Assembly (NCBI GenBank): GCA_030706635.1
Contig: JAUZOD010000037.1
Span: 1 to 41,654 of the forward strand
Length of the DNA: 41,654 nucleotides
Source of the DNA: Bacteroidota bacterium
GTDB lineage: Bacteria; Bacteroidota; Bacteroidia; Chitinophagales; Chitinophagaceae
Direction of reading: 5' to 3'
A program made the translations under genes and the position numbers. This document shows, piece after piece, positions 26,601 through 34,701 of the stretch (the stretch's first letter is position 1; each line of letters opens with the position of its first letter). The notes beneath the pieces are model-generated. The model was not told the origin of the DNA, ran no database searches, and saw only the letters and a list, made by a program, of their open reading frames with translations.

Positions 26601-27058
26601 GCTGCGGGATCGCAAAGACGTTCATCGGATAAATAAGGAATCAGTGAAGCTACAGCATGATCATTGCCCACTATTTCCAGCTGACGGATGATAAACGCCT
26701 TATTTTCCTTATCGGAAATTTTGTTCAATGCATTTACATAGGCATTTACACTCCAGTTTCTCAACGCTTCGTTTTTGGGGCGGGCAGCATAATAAGAAAA
26801 CCCGGCGATGGCATATTGAAGGGCCGTATTATCTCCTTTACCCGGAGCCGCCAGCATGGCCGACATTTCTTCCAGCCCCTGCTGACCCATGTCTGCAATC
26901 ACCTGCATGCTTTTATCAGTCTGCTCTGCATTCTGGGCGGGGATCCTGGCCAGAAGGTCTGCAATTTTAGTATTGAGTGTACGCTGGTCGGGTTGCGCCT
27001 GCGCGCTGATGGCATTGAAAACACATAAGACCAGCAAAGCAAAAAAACATTTCCTCAT
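23666..27058 (-). CDS. Exported HEAT-repeat protein with two DUF1080 (3-keto-glycoside hydrolase-like) domains
   Basis: An 1130-residue protein with signal MRKCFFALLVLCVFNAISAQ. Residues of about 30-720 are a long HEAT-like alpha solenoid (repeated ALxxL/VLPSLLKVM patterns). Residues of about 722-925 form a first DUF1080 lectin-like domain (FNGKDLSGWKG, GDFEMFVDWKIEKEGDAGIY, EWNNFHIIMIGDRVTVYLNG), and about 935-1128 a second (LFDGTNMYQWTG, FIYRFEFQLTPGANNGIGIR, YHGSVYG, GHIGFLGHGDVVKFRNVRV). DUF1080 members include hydrolases of 3-keto-glycosides. It lies 56 bp downstream of a Gfo/Idh/MocA gene, a plausible partner that would make the keto substrate. The two DUF1080 copies are divergent, so one may bind and one may cleave. 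Confidence 0.9.
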   Translation of the reverse strand: MRKCFFALLVLCVFNAISAQAQPDQRTLNTKIADLLARIPAQNAEQTDKSMQVIADMGQQGLEEMSAMLAAPGKGDNTALQYAIAGFSYYAARPKNEALRNWSVNAYVNALNKISDKENKAFIIRQLEIVGNDHAVASLIPYLSDERLCDPAARALVRINSSSAKKALLDAAKNASGTNRLSLVEALGDTRYAEAAPVIARWVNSDDKKLTKLSLFALARIGDPASEALLARAAEKSGFVYDETGATEAYLQYARTLAASGKKAQASKIAGLIQQKTQGVHQIQNHTAALKILVDLKGEQAVPLLVDAMNDKNPQYRAAALKFAEEFTGNEATALWVKKLDKSSDQVKAEILTMLGRAGNHTALPAELNALQSRNEEVKLAAIRGAGQLGGQEVLPSLLKVMKTGNPQEIDAVAGAIQVMKGPEVTSQAAAALASMPSGNGQTALIHILSERSADDHLSEVLPFLKSKDTMVSKAAYASLKNLVKQQDQTILFDLLLNSDDPGGIKSVQEAVIATTTHLPEPEKVSAIVSEMKKNPAKQTLFFGILSGIGGKEALNELVSAYDNGNEQTKTEAVISLSSCKDSRAAAPLLQICRKAVHADYFNAALEGYVRLAGQTEVLPEQRLLMLHDAMDIAQTGGQKQLILNELGKSKTYLSLLFAGNYLDDPSVQHEAAYAVMRIALSDNDWTGESVRSLLEKAEPLLNGPDANYERQAIQKHLAELPSGEGFVSIFNGKDLSGWKGLVANPIERAKMDAKTLASEQQKADARMLTGWSASNGDLLFSGKGDNLCTKKKYGDFEMFVDWKIEKEGDAGIYLRGSPQVQIWDTSRVDVGAQVGSGGLYNNQVNESKPLKLADNAIGEWNNFHIIMIGDRVTVYLNGVLVVNNIILENYWDRKQPIFPEEQIELQAHGTHVAYRNLYVREIPRPKPFVLSDEEKKEGFKVLFDGTNMYQWTGNTREYVLEDGNIVMRPANGEHGNLFTKDEYSNFIYRFEFQLTPGANNGIGIRAPLEGDAAYVGMEIQVLDNEAPIYKDLHTYQYHGSVYGVIPAKRGFLKPTGEWNYEEISAIGNKIKVTLNGTVILDGDITDAIKNGTLDKKDHPGLKRTTGHIGFLGHGDVVKFRNVRVKPLSD

Positions 27059-27114
27059 GTCGTCTGTTTGAAAAAAATTAATGAGATTGAGTTTAAGTTC
27101 ATCGGGCGCCTACA

Positions 27115-28380
27115 TCATATAATCCAGGGTTCACGCATCGGTTTAAAGAGTTGCGCGTTGGCTTCGTCATCCTGGACAAACTCCTGTTTTACCGGATCAT
27201 ACTGCAGGGAACGACCCAATCTTAAAGCTGCTTTCCCAAGGTTGACCAGGGTACAGGAACGATGACCATTCGATTCATTCAATGCAAACTTTTTACGGTT
27301 TTTTACGGCATCAATAAAATCCGTCACCTGAGGTTCCGGATCGGGGAATGAGTCCAGCTTTTTTTGCAGATCCGGAATATCGGACCGGAATCCGGGATAT
27401 AATTTACCCTTAGGTCCTTCAATATAAGCTGCATTGGTCTCGCTCCCCTCGCCATCCAATATAATCTTGCAGCCATCGGCATAAGTATATTCAATCCTGC
27501 GCCATATACCCACAGCGTCCGGATGTTGTTGCGGTGCATCAATCTCTACGGATACCGGACTGGTATCATCCTTCCCAAGAAAATACTGAACGGGATCCAG
27601 ATAGTGTTGCCCCATATCACCGAGTCCGCCTCCGTCATAATCCCAATATCCCCGGAAGGTCTGATGCACCCGGTGTGGATTGTATGGTTTATAGGGAGCC
27701 GGGCCAAGCCACATATTATAATCCAGCTCCGGAGGCACCGGCATTTCCTCCAGGTTAGTTTTACCAACCCAATAAAATTTCCAGTCGAACCCGGTGTGTT
27801 TGCCGATCGTTACTTTCAGGGGCCAGCCCAGCAGGCCGCTCTCTACCAGCTTCTTGATCGGCTTGACAGTTGTTCCCATACCATAAAAAATATCTTCAAA
27901 ACGGAACCAGGTGTTCAATCTGAAAATCCTGCCGTGTTGCTGCACGGCTTCTATTACCCGTTTCCCTTCTCCGATGGTAGCAGTCATCGGCTTCTCACAC
28001 CATACGTCCTTACCGGCCCGGAGGGCATCAGCGGCAATGATGCCATGCCAGTGCGGCGGTGTGGCAATGTGCACAATATCTATTTCCGGAAGCTGAATGA
28101 GCTCCCGGTAGTCGGAAAACGTTTTAGTGCCCTTATCCAGTTTGGCAAGGGTTGATGCCAGGTGGTTCTTGTCCACATCACAGATGGCCCCGACACGGGT
28201 CCCGGCATATGCGATATGTCCCTGACCCATATTACCCACACCCACGATGGCTTTGGTGAGTTGGTCACTGGGAGCAATAAAACCACGGCCCAGCACATGG
28301 CGGGGAACTATTGTGAATGCTGCAAGGGCTCCCGCTGTATTTCTCAGAAAAGCCCGCCTGGAATTATTCTTTCTTTGCAT
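27115..28380 (-). CDS. Gfo/Idh/MocA family oxidoreductase with Tat signal
   Basis: A 421-residue NAD(P)-dependent sugar oxidoreductase. The N-terminus has a Tat leader (SRRAFLRNTAGALAAFTI). The Rossmann motif is GVGNMGQGH (47-55), and the conserved EKP dinucleotide-site triad lies in VWCEKP (E129-P131). Downstream GGGLGDMGQHYLDPVQYFLG is the usual C-terminal family motif. Such exported enzymes commonly oxidise a sugar hydroxyl at C3, using a tightly bound cofactor; the substrate here is unknown. It precedes the HEAT-DUF1080 gene and probably shares its promoter at about 28443-28475. Confidence 0.92.
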   Translation of the reverse strand: MQRKNNSRRAFLRNTAGALAAFTIVPRHVLGRGFIAPSDQLTKAIVGVGNMGQGHIAYAGTRVGAICDVDKNHLASTLAKLDKGTKTFSDYRELIQLPEIDIVHIATPPHWHGIIAADALRAGKDVWCEKPMTATIGEGKRVIEAVQQHGRIFRLNTWFRFEDIFYGMGTTVKPIKKLVESGLLGWPLKVTIGKHTGFDWKFYWVGKTNLEEMPVPPELDYNMWLGPAPYKPYNPHRVHQTFRGYWDYDGGGLGDMGQHYLDPVQYFLGKDDTSPVSVEIDAPQQHPDAVGIWRRIEYTYADGCKIILDGEGSETNAAYIEGPKGKLYPGFRSDIPDLQKKLDSFPDPEPQVTDFIDAVKNRKKFALNESNGHRSCTLVNLGKAALRLGRSLQYDPVKQEFVQDDEANAQLFKPMREPWII

Positions 28381-28442
28381 GAGTTTATATAAATTCAGAA
28401 TTAAAAATAAGAATCATCCCTTACATTACGACGGAATCACCG

Positions 28443-28475
28443 CAAATATTCGATTTACCTGAATAAAACAGCAAA
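28443..28475 (-). promoter_or_regulatory. Probable Bacteroidota promoter for the Gfo/Idh/MocA-HEAT pair
   Basis: On the minus strand, TTTG (28472-28475) and AATATTTG (28443-28450, 7 of 8 to TAnnTTTG) are separated by 21 bp, the normal -33 to -7 spacing. The predicted start point lies roughly 55 nt before the ATG. This implies the pair can be transcribed separately from the upstream nine-gene run. Confidence 0.45.
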
Positions 28476-28519
28476 AACAGATTGCTTTTGTTAGTAAATC
28501 TGAAAATAACAGGTTCCCG

Positions 28520-28942
28520 TTACCCCGCAACAACGACGCCGATCACCAGCAGGATATTGGCAAACCGCCGGGTTTCACCGCTGGCAATAGCCAGACATAC
28601 ATCATCAGATGATGCTTCGCTGTAAAATTCAGCCCTTTTCAGTTTCTGGAATGCTGTATTTTCTCCCAGCAATTCCCCGAATTCCCTATGGATGGGTTGT
28701 TCGCTTTCATCCGGTGGCGTCATGAACATATACTTTTCGACCGGAATGTATTCCCTGATCACTTTCAGGATATCCGTTACCGTTAGCATGTCCGGCGCCA
28801 GATTCAGAAACACTTTTTTGCAGGCAGCAGGTGTTTTCGTAGAAACGGGAAAATTACCGTCTGCAATCAGGATTCTCGCCCCATGACCATTGCTGCCGAG
28901 GGCTTCGAGGATTTCCGGATGCAGGAGATTTAACTTCAGCAT
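28520..28942 (-). CDS. fucU: RbsD/FucU-family sugar mutarotase
   Basis: A 140-residue homologue of L-fucose mutarotase/D-ribose pyranase. The start MLKLNLLHPEILEAL and the catalytic GSNGHGARILIADGNFP (H20, D28) are diagnostic. Length matches FucU. It catalyses anomer or pyranose exchange of the sugar before the next enzyme; L-fucose is the likely substrate given the co-located alpha-L-fucosidase, but D-sugars cannot be excluded. It is the last gene of the nine-gene run; it starts 45 bp after the MFS gene. Confidence 0.9.
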   Translation of the reverse strand: MLKLNLLHPEILEALGSNGHGARILIADGNFPVSTKTPAACKKVFLNLAPDMLTVTDILKVIREYIPVEKYMFMTPPDESEQPIHREFGELLGENTAFQKLKRAEFYSEASSDDVCLAIASGETRRFANILLVIGVVVAG

Positions 28943-28987
28943 AGAAAGGGTTTATTTTGTGTGAAAAGATGTCTGACAGTTCTTTTT

Positions 28988-30268
28988 TCACTGCACATAC
29001 TGGTGCAGGCTTTCGTTCTTCACCAGTGGACCGATTCTGAATAGTATGATATAAACGCCGAGTAAAGCCAAAATGCCATATCCGATAAATACCGCATTAT
29101 AAGCAAATGCATAGTTGTGTGAAACCGAAAGATTTTTCAGGGCAATTCCGGACAGGGATTGAAAAAGGGCCCCACCCAATCCCGCCCCTACGCTGGCAAG
29201 CCCCCATACGGAAGCTGTTGCACTCTGAGGAACCACGTCTCCCGGAAATGCCATCGAATTTGCGGTATAAGCCGCATAACCAAAACCCGCCAGACTTAAA
29301 ACGATCAATGCCGAGGCCGGTGTGCTGATCACGATGGGACCCAATATCAGCGAGAGCGCCAGCATGGATCCGAATATCCCCACAGCCATTTTCCTCGCTT
29401 TCGGAACCGGCATCCCTTTTTTGATGATGAATTGAGTAAATAGACCACCGAGTACATTTCCCAGATCTGCAACGAGAAAGGGAAACATGGCAAACCAGGC
29501 AATTTTCGCGAGTCCCCACCCATGCACTTCCACCAGGTATCGGCCTAACCAGAACGTAATGAAATACCAAATGGGATCCATGCAGAATTTGGATAACGTG
29601 AACCAGGATACGAAGCGGGTTTTAATGAGTTTTACCGGAGGAATGATTCTTGCCCTCGACTCCCTCACCGACCGTTCCGGCGTATAGTAGGTAAACCAGA
29701 ATCCAGCCACCCATATATAGCCCAGTATGCCGATGACAATAAATGTGGTCTGCCATCCATAATGCATTCCCAAAAAAGCAATCAGGGGCGGGGCCACTAC
29801 GGCCCCGATGGCCGCACCACTGTTAAAAATACCGATGGCGGTTGAGCGTTCTTCCGGGGGGAACCATTCGCCAACCATCTTGATGGCCGCAGGCCAGTTG
29901 CCGGCTTCCCCAATACCCAGCAGAAAACGGCATATCCCAAAATGAATGGGCAACCTGGCCAGGGCGTGTAAAAGCGCGGAAGTGGTCCAGAACGCCATAC
30001 ACAGGGAGTATCCCAACCGGGTGCCCAGTTTATCAATCACAAATCCGGAAAACAGATTCGACAACATATAGGCTATAAAAAAAGCCGTGGCGATATAACC
30101 AAAGGCATCGTCGGGAATGAGGTTACGCAGCTGGCCCTGAGCGCTTAGGTAGTTAAAAGCCAGACGATCCACATAATTGAGCACCGTGGCCATGAAGGCA
30201 AAAGATAACATAACCCACCGCATTTTCGGAGAACCCTTACGATCAAGATGCGGAGATTGAATTTCCAT
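28988..30268 (-). CDS. MFS transporter, anion:cation symporter (ACS) family, DgoT/ExuT-like
   Basis: A 426-residue inner-membrane transporter with about 12 hydrophobic segments. Features typical of the hexuronate/galactonate ACS branch include NYVDRLAFNYLSAQGQL in the first helix, the GTRLGYSLCMAFWTTSALLH region, FLLGIGEAGNWPAAIKMVGEWFP and PPEERSTAIGIFNSGAAIGAV. ACS members such as E. coli DgoT and ExuT take up galactonate or hexuronates with protons. The flanking galactonate dehydratase, kinase and aldolase genes favour galactonate, by inference. Spacing to the aldolase gene is 8 bp, which supports one operon. Confidence 0.92.
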   Translation of the reverse strand: MEIQSPHLDRKGSPKMRWVMLSFAFMATVLNYVDRLAFNYLSAQGQLRNLIPDDAFGYIATAFFIAYMLSNLFSGFVIDKLGTRLGYSLCMAFWTTSALLHALARLPIHFGICRFLLGIGEAGNWPAAIKMVGEWFPPEERSTAIGIFNSGAAIGAVVAPPLIAFLGMHYGWQTTFIVIGILGYIWVAGFWFTYYTPERSVRESRARIIPPVKLIKTRFVSWFTLSKFCMDPIWYFITFWLGRYLVEVHGWGLAKIAWFAMFPFLVADLGNVLGGLFTQFIIKKGMPVPKARKMAVGIFGSMLALSLILGPIVISTPASALIVLSLAGFGYAAYTANSMAFPGDVVPQSATASVWGLASVGAGLGGALFQSLSGIALKNLSVSHNYAFAYNAVFIGYGILALLGVYIILFRIGPLVKNESLHQYVQ

Positions 30269-30276
30269 TCCGGATT

Positions 30277-30972
30277 TTAATTGTTACCTGACTCAACAAG
30301 ACTACCGGTATATTCTTTTACGCTTTTGACAACCTGTTCAAAATGGGCAAGAAGAGCTTTCCAGTTTTTATCCCGTATCAATTTCTTGTTCATGAGCTCG
30401 CTGCCCATACCCAATGCATTCGCGCCGGCATGAAGCCAGGCAGATGCATTGCTCAGGCTGATCCCTCCGGTGGGCATCAATTTTATCTGGTTCAACGGTC
30501 CCTTCAACTCTTTTATGTACTGCGGACTCAGTGTTGCAGCTGGAAATATCTTTACCATATCGGCACCCGACTTCCAGGCTTTATAAATTTCAGATGGCGT
30601 AAAAGCACCGGGAAATACGGGAATGCCAATGTTTTTACAGCGCCGTATAACATCTTCTTCAATAACCGGAGTAACAATAAACTGGGCGCCGGAGATTAAC
30701 GCCCTATCCAGGTCTTCCAGGGAGCAAACCGTTCCTGCACCAATATTTAAATGATCCTTGTATCGAATGGATGCGTAGCGGATGATGTCTTCCGCGCCAT
30801 CGGAATTCATGGTTACCTCGATGCTGGTCAGGCCGGCCGACTGATACAAGGGAAGAATTTGAATGATCGCTTCCAGGGGTATATTCCGGGCAATGCCGAT
30901 AACCGGAACTTTTAAAAATTCGGACCAGGAGAATAAACCTTTTCCCGGATATTGTTCGTTTTTATCCACCAT
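30277..30972 (-). CDS. 2-keto-3-deoxy-6-phospho-gluconate/galactonate aldolase
   Basis: A 231-residue class I aldolase of the KDPG/KHG family that splits the phosphorylated keto-deoxy acid into pyruvate and glyceraldehyde 3-phosphate. The Schiff-base lysine is K141 in DMVKIFPA; E52 in SIEVTMN and the GAGTV and MPTGG loops complete the active site. Residues 1-20 extend slightly beyond the usual start. Its first 11 bases overlap the kinase gene, showing tight coupling. Next to DgoK and DgoD it most likely acts on KDPGal (DgoA role). Confidence 0.94.
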   Translation of the reverse strand: MVDKNEQYPGKGLFSWSEFLKVPVIGIARNIPLEAIIQILPLYQSAGLTSIEVTMNSDGAEDIIRYASIRYKDHLNIGAGTVCSLEDLDRALISGAQFIVTPVIEEDVIRRCKNIGIPVFPGAFTPSEIYKAWKSGADMVKIFPAATLSPQYIKELKGPLNQIKLMPTGGISLSNASAWLHAGANALGMGSELMNKKLIRDKNWKALLAHFEQVVKSVKEYTGSLVESGNN

Positions 30973-31951
30973 AATATTGTTGAAATATTTTTATTTGCCC
31001 CTCTACCGCAGATGAATCCATCAGCTCAGGAGAAATGAAAGAGGTTTTGGCTTTCAAATTTAATTTTTCAAGACCCCGCTGATATAGCGGATACAAATTG
31101 CTTCCGCTGCACAATTGAATACGCCCCGGATCATTTTCCAGAAGGTCCCTCAGTTCCGTTCCAATCAGCAACCCGCTCAGGTATTGATAATTTTGTTCTT
31201 TGCCGAATAATTTAAACAAATCGTTAACCCTCACGGAAAATAGCGAATGCAATATATTGGATGTGACCGACCGCACAATGCCCTGATCAAAGGCTTCGAA
31301 ATCATCCGGTGTGATGTCGTGAACACCAGGGGAAACCGCTTCTTTTAAAATGCTGCTGCCGGATATCAGATCAAAAAGCTCACCAGTCATATAAGTTTTG
31401 AAGTCCACTATCTTCCCATCAAGCACCTGAACATGTTTGGAGTGGGTTCCCGGAAAAATACAGATGACGATTTCGTCCGCACCGGCGGAATAAACAGCGT
31501 TTAATCCCATCATCTGCGTTTCTTCTCCCCGCATAACATCTGCCGGGGTGCTTAACCCGGATATCAGCAATACTTCATGAGCCCGGTTTTCATCCGGCCT
31601 GATCTTTTGAATAATAGCATCGCGTCCGTCCAATGAAAAAGGCAAGCCTGCATAAGGCAATTCCCTTATTCCAATGGAAGAAGATGCCATTCCGGAAATA
31701 AGGACAGGTATTCCGTCCAGCGATTGGGTTGTTTTTTTTCCGAGTGCCTGCAGATGATTCTGAAGGACCTTCAGAACATATTCTTCACGACCCACCGTCC
31801 CCTGCCCGGTTTGTTCTTTCCAGTTTCCGAATATGGTGGCTATGCCTTCTTTGGAAATAATTTCCTCCAGAATAGTATGATCCGAAACACGCACCAACCG
31901 CAGGCGGAAGGTGGATGTGCCCCAGTCGCAGCTTAGAAAAAAATTACGCAT
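30962..31951 (-). CDS. dgoK: 2-dehydro-3-deoxygalactonokinase (DgoK)
   Basis: A 329-residue kinase that phosphorylates 2-keto-3-deoxygalactonate at O6 with ATP. The N-terminal SCDWGTSTFRLRLV matches the DgoK phosphate-binding start, followed by EGIATIF, VLISGMASSSIGIRE and FPGTHSKHVQV, which are characteristic of the family. The ATG at 31951 (MRNFFLSCDWG) is preferred; the ATG at 31969 would overlap the dehydratase stop by 7 bases and is possible. It overlaps the aldolase gene by 11 bases at its other end. Confidence 0.94.
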   Translation of the reverse strand: MRNFFLSCDWGTSTFRLRLVRVSDHTILEEIISKEGIATIFGNWKEQTGQGTVGREEYVLKVLQNHLQALGKKTTQSLDGIPVLISGMASSSIGIRELPYAGLPFSLDGRDAIIQKIRPDENRAHEVLLISGLSTPADVMRGEETQMMGLNAVYSAGADEIVICIFPGTHSKHVQVLDGKIVDFKTYMTGELFDLISGSSILKEAVSPGVHDITPDDFEAFDQGIVRSVTSNILHSLFSVRVNDLFKLFGKEQNYQYLSGLLIGTELRDLLENDPGRIQLCSGSNLYPLYQRGLEKLNLKAKTSFISPELMDSSAVEGQIKIFQQYYGG

Positions 31952-31962
31952 GGAGGAATTGG

Positions 31963-33117
31963 TTACCATTCCGTAATACTTCCATCATGATTCCGCCAGA
32001 CCGGGTTTTTCCATTCGTGCCCCTGCTCTGCCATTTTTCTTACTTTCTCCTCGTTTATTTCAACTCCCAAACCAGGCAATTCGGGCTTACTGATATAACC
32101 TGCCTTCACCTGGAATACTTCGGGATTGCGAAGATAGTCCAATAGATCTGCACCTTCATTGTAGTGGATGCCCATGCTGGTCTCCTGGATGATGGCGTTC
32201 AGGCAACTGAAGTCGATCTGTAATGCGGCGGCAAAAGAAATGGGACCAAGCGGACAATGGGGAGCGAGGGCCACGTCGTAAGCTTCTGCCATGGCCGCGA
32301 TCCTTCTGACTTCCGAAATTCCCCCGGCATGACTAAGATCCGGTTGGATGATATCAACAGCACCCTGTTCAAACAAAGATTTAAAATCCCAACGGCTGAA
32401 CATCCGTTCACCGGTTGCTATGGGCGTACTGGTGTATTGTGCCAGATGTAAAAATGCTTCGCGATTTTCTGACAACACGGGTTCTTCAATGAACATCAGT
32501 TTCAGGTATTCCAGGTCACGCATAAATCCTTTCGCCATGCCTTTATGTACCCGCCCATGAAAATCAACGCCCAGGCCTATTTCGTAACCAACGGCTTCCC
32601 TCACCGAATGAATGCAGGCAACGGCATCCTGTATTTTTTTTGGCGTGTCGATCCATTCCATATCTGCACAGGCATTCATTTTCACCGCAAGAAACCCCGC
32701 ATCCACTCGTTTTCTGGCTCCTTCTGCCACCAGGGACGGTTTATCACCGCCCACCCATCCATATATTTTCATCTTATCCCGAACAGCGCCGCCGAGTAAA
32801 TCATATACCGGAACGCCCAGCGCTTTGCCCTTGATGTCCCAAAGTGCCTGATCAATGCCCGAAATAGCACTCATTAAAACAGGGCCGCCCCGGTAAAATC
32901 CGGCGCGATAAAGCGTCTGCCAGATATCCTCGATCTGGCCGGGATCTTTTCCGATCAGGTAACTGCTCATTTCTGTTACTGCAGCAGATACCGTGTCGGC
33001 CTTCCCTTCAATTACCGGTTCCCCCCATCCATCAATACCCTGGTCTGTCGTTATTTTTAAAAAAAGCCAGCGGGGAGGAACTTTAAATAATTCCAGTTTT
33101 ACAATTTTCATCTTCAT
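31963..33117 (-). CDS. dgoD: D-galactonate dehydratase (enolase superfamily)
   Basis: A 384-residue enolase-superfamily dehydratase that converts D-galactonate to 2-keto-3-deoxygalactonate, requiring Mg2+. It matches E. coli DgoD closely over its whole length, for example [52 protein letters not shown] and [12 protein letters not shown]. Ligand and catalytic positions are D185 and H187 in DFHGR, E211, E237 and H287 in APHCPLGP, each offset by two from the E. coli numbering. That offset suggests the true start may be the second ATG (33111). Situated in the operon between the SDR and DgoK genes. Confidence 0.95.
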   Translation of the reverse strand: MKMKIVKLELFKVPPRWLFLKITTDQGIDGWGEPVIEGKADTVSAAVTEMSSYLIGKDPGQIEDIWQTLYRAGFYRGGPVLMSAISGIDQALWDIKGKALGVPVYDLLGGAVRDKMKIYGWVGGDKPSLVAEGARKRVDAGFLAVKMNACADMEWIDTPKKIQDAVACIHSVREAVGYEIGLGVDFHGRVHKGMAKGFMRDLEYLKLMFIEEPVLSENREAFLHLAQYTSTPIATGERMFSRWDFKSLFEQGAVDIIQPDLSHAGGISEVRRIAAMAEAYDVALAPHCPLGPISFAAALQIDFSCLNAIIQETSMGIHYNEGADLLDYLRNPEVFQVKAGYISKPELPGLGVEINEEKVRKMAEQGHEWKNPVWRNHDGSITEW

Positions 33118-33126
33118 GAGTCTCTT

Positions 33127-33870
33127 TTAAACAATGCGCATCGTCATACCGCCATCAACAACGATGTTCTCCCCGGTAATGAAATCGTTTCTAATTAACA
33201 TCTCCACAGCGTCGGCCACGTCTTCGGGTTTTCCCTCCCGGTGCAGCGGGATCCGGTTGTCGAGATTATTTTTTATCTGATCAGCACTGAGATAATCCTG
33301 AAACCGCGTACGGATCACACCCGGCGATACACAATTGACCCGGATATTGAAATCCGAAAGCTCCAAAGCCAGCGCCCGGGTAAACTGGGGAATGGCTCCC
33401 TTCACCACGGCATAGGCCAGTGCATTTTTTACTCCGCGCAGCCCGGCCGCAGAGGAAATGAAAACGATCGCCCCGCCTTTCCTCTTCCTCATGGAAGGGA
33501 CAGCTGCAGCGCACAGATGAAAAGCAGCATGCAGGTGAATATCAAAGGCCTGATACCATACTTCTCTTGCACCGTTCAACAGGCCGCCGGCAGCCGCGGC
33601 ACCGGCACTATGTACCAGTATATCAATGCCCCCAAAATGATCGATCGTTTCCTGAACCGCTCTCTTACATTCATCTTCCTTACTCAAATCAGCGGATATC
33701 AATAAACATTGTATGCCCAGGCTTTCCAGCTGCTTCCGGACAGCAGATTCTTCTGTATTCCTGGCTACCAGGCTTATTTTTGACGCCTGGCCGGCCAATG
33801 CCAAAGAGATGGCTGCCCCGATTCCATGCGTTCCGCCTGTTATGAAAGCCACTTTATCGCAAATATCCAT
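33127..33870 (-). CDS. Short-chain dehydrogenase/reductase (putative sugar dehydrogenase)
   Basis: A 247-residue SDR with the NAD(P) motif TGGTHGIG (11-18) and the catalytic triad of S140 (FISSAAG), Y153 and K157 (YAVVK). It ends with VDGGMTMRIV, the usual SDR tail. By context it may oxidise an aldose (galactose, fucose) to its lactone to feed the galactonate dehydratase, but SDR sequence alone cannot fix the substrate. It starts 17 bp downstream of the ThuA-like gene and precedes dgoD by 9 bp. Confidence 0.9.
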   Translation of the reverse strand: MDICDKVAFITGGTHGIGAAISLALAGQASKISLVARNTEESAVRKQLESLGIQCLLISADLSKEDECKRAVQETIDHFGGIDILVHSAGAAAAGGLLNGAREVWYQAFDIHLHAAFHLCAAAVPSMRKRKGGAIVFISSAAGLRGVKNALAYAVVKGAIPQFTRALALELSDFNIRVNCVSPGVIRTRFQDYLSADQIKNNLDNRIPLHREGKPEDVADAVEMLIRNDFITGENIVVDGGMTMRIV

Positions 33871-33887
33871 AGTTCTTTTATAAATGG

Positions 33888-34697
33888 TTATTTATGCTTT
33901 GTATTTCCGGCGGCGGCCCAGAACAAGGCGTTCGTTACCAGGGTCCTGAAATTAGGCTCGGCCCAATCCTGCACACCACCCAAAGCGATGTACACCACCC
34001 TTTCACCATGATTGGTCCTTGCCCAGGCCAGCGGTTCGGTTCCGTCTTTCGTGGTCCCGCTAAGCAACAGGCTTGCATCGGCTGCGATTGGAGAGGTCTG
34101 GTAAAGACTGTATTTCGATTTGAAATTATGAACCCCTTTTAAAACCGGATGCTGTTTCATCTTATTGTTGACGGTAACGGTTTGCACGGGACCGAATGGT
34201 TCTCCGACCACATACCGCATGCTATCGGCGCCCATTACACGCTTTTCAGGTTCTCCGTAATAGTGGCCGATATAATTTCCGCCCAGCACCTCTTTATCAA
34301 ATTCTGGCCAGGCCTGGAATCCGTGACTGGCGGTGCGCAGCGCAACAATGGGTTTATTTGCCTGCACATAGGCCTTGAGATCATCGATTGCTTTTCCGGA
34401 GAAGCCGGTGCGCCGGGCAAAGACCAGCAACACATCGCAGTTTTTCAGCGCATCGGTTCCATCCAGGTTCGTGTATTCATCTTTATCGTTCACGGGGCCG
34501 TTTCCCTGCAATATGGTAATGCGGATACCAGGATATGTTTTTTCCAAATATTTTTTGTATGCCTTCAGCGTAATGTGCGACACGTATTCATTCGATGCCG
34601 AAATAAATACTACGCGAAGGTTTTTGTGTGTTTGCGCCTGCATAGCAGAAGGAAGAATCAGCAGCAGTAGCAGAATGAGCAGCTTAATATTTTTCAT
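33888..34697 (-). CDS. ThuA-like exported protein
   Basis: A 269-residue ThuA-domain protein with signal MKNIKLLILLLLLILPSAMQ. The ATG at 34697 is preferred over 34724 because it gives the signal. Typical features are LRVVFISASNEYVSH, DVLLVFARRTGFSGK, ALRTASHGFQAWPEFDKEVLG, GHYYGEP and PLAWARTNHGERVVYIALG. ThuA-fold proteins are linked to trehalose or keto-glycoside handling, and in Bacteroidota they often sit beside Gfo/Idh/MocA genes, as here. Its start lies 4 bp from the end of the preceding oxidoreductase gene. Confidence 0.9.
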   Translation of the reverse strand: MKNIKLLILLLLLILPSAMQAQTHKNLRVVFISASNEYVSHITLKAYKKYLEKTYPGIRITILQGNGPVNDKDEYTNLDGTDALKNCDVLLVFARRTGFSGKAIDDLKAYVQANKPIVALRTASHGFQAWPEFDKEVLGGNYIGHYYGEPEKRVMGADSMRYVVGEPFGPVQTVTVNNKMKQHPVLKGVHNFKSKYSLYQTSPIAADASLLLSGTTKDGTEPLAWARTNHGERVVYIALGGVQDWAEPNFRTLVTNALFWAAAGNTKHK

Positions 34698-34701
34698 AAC
34701 A

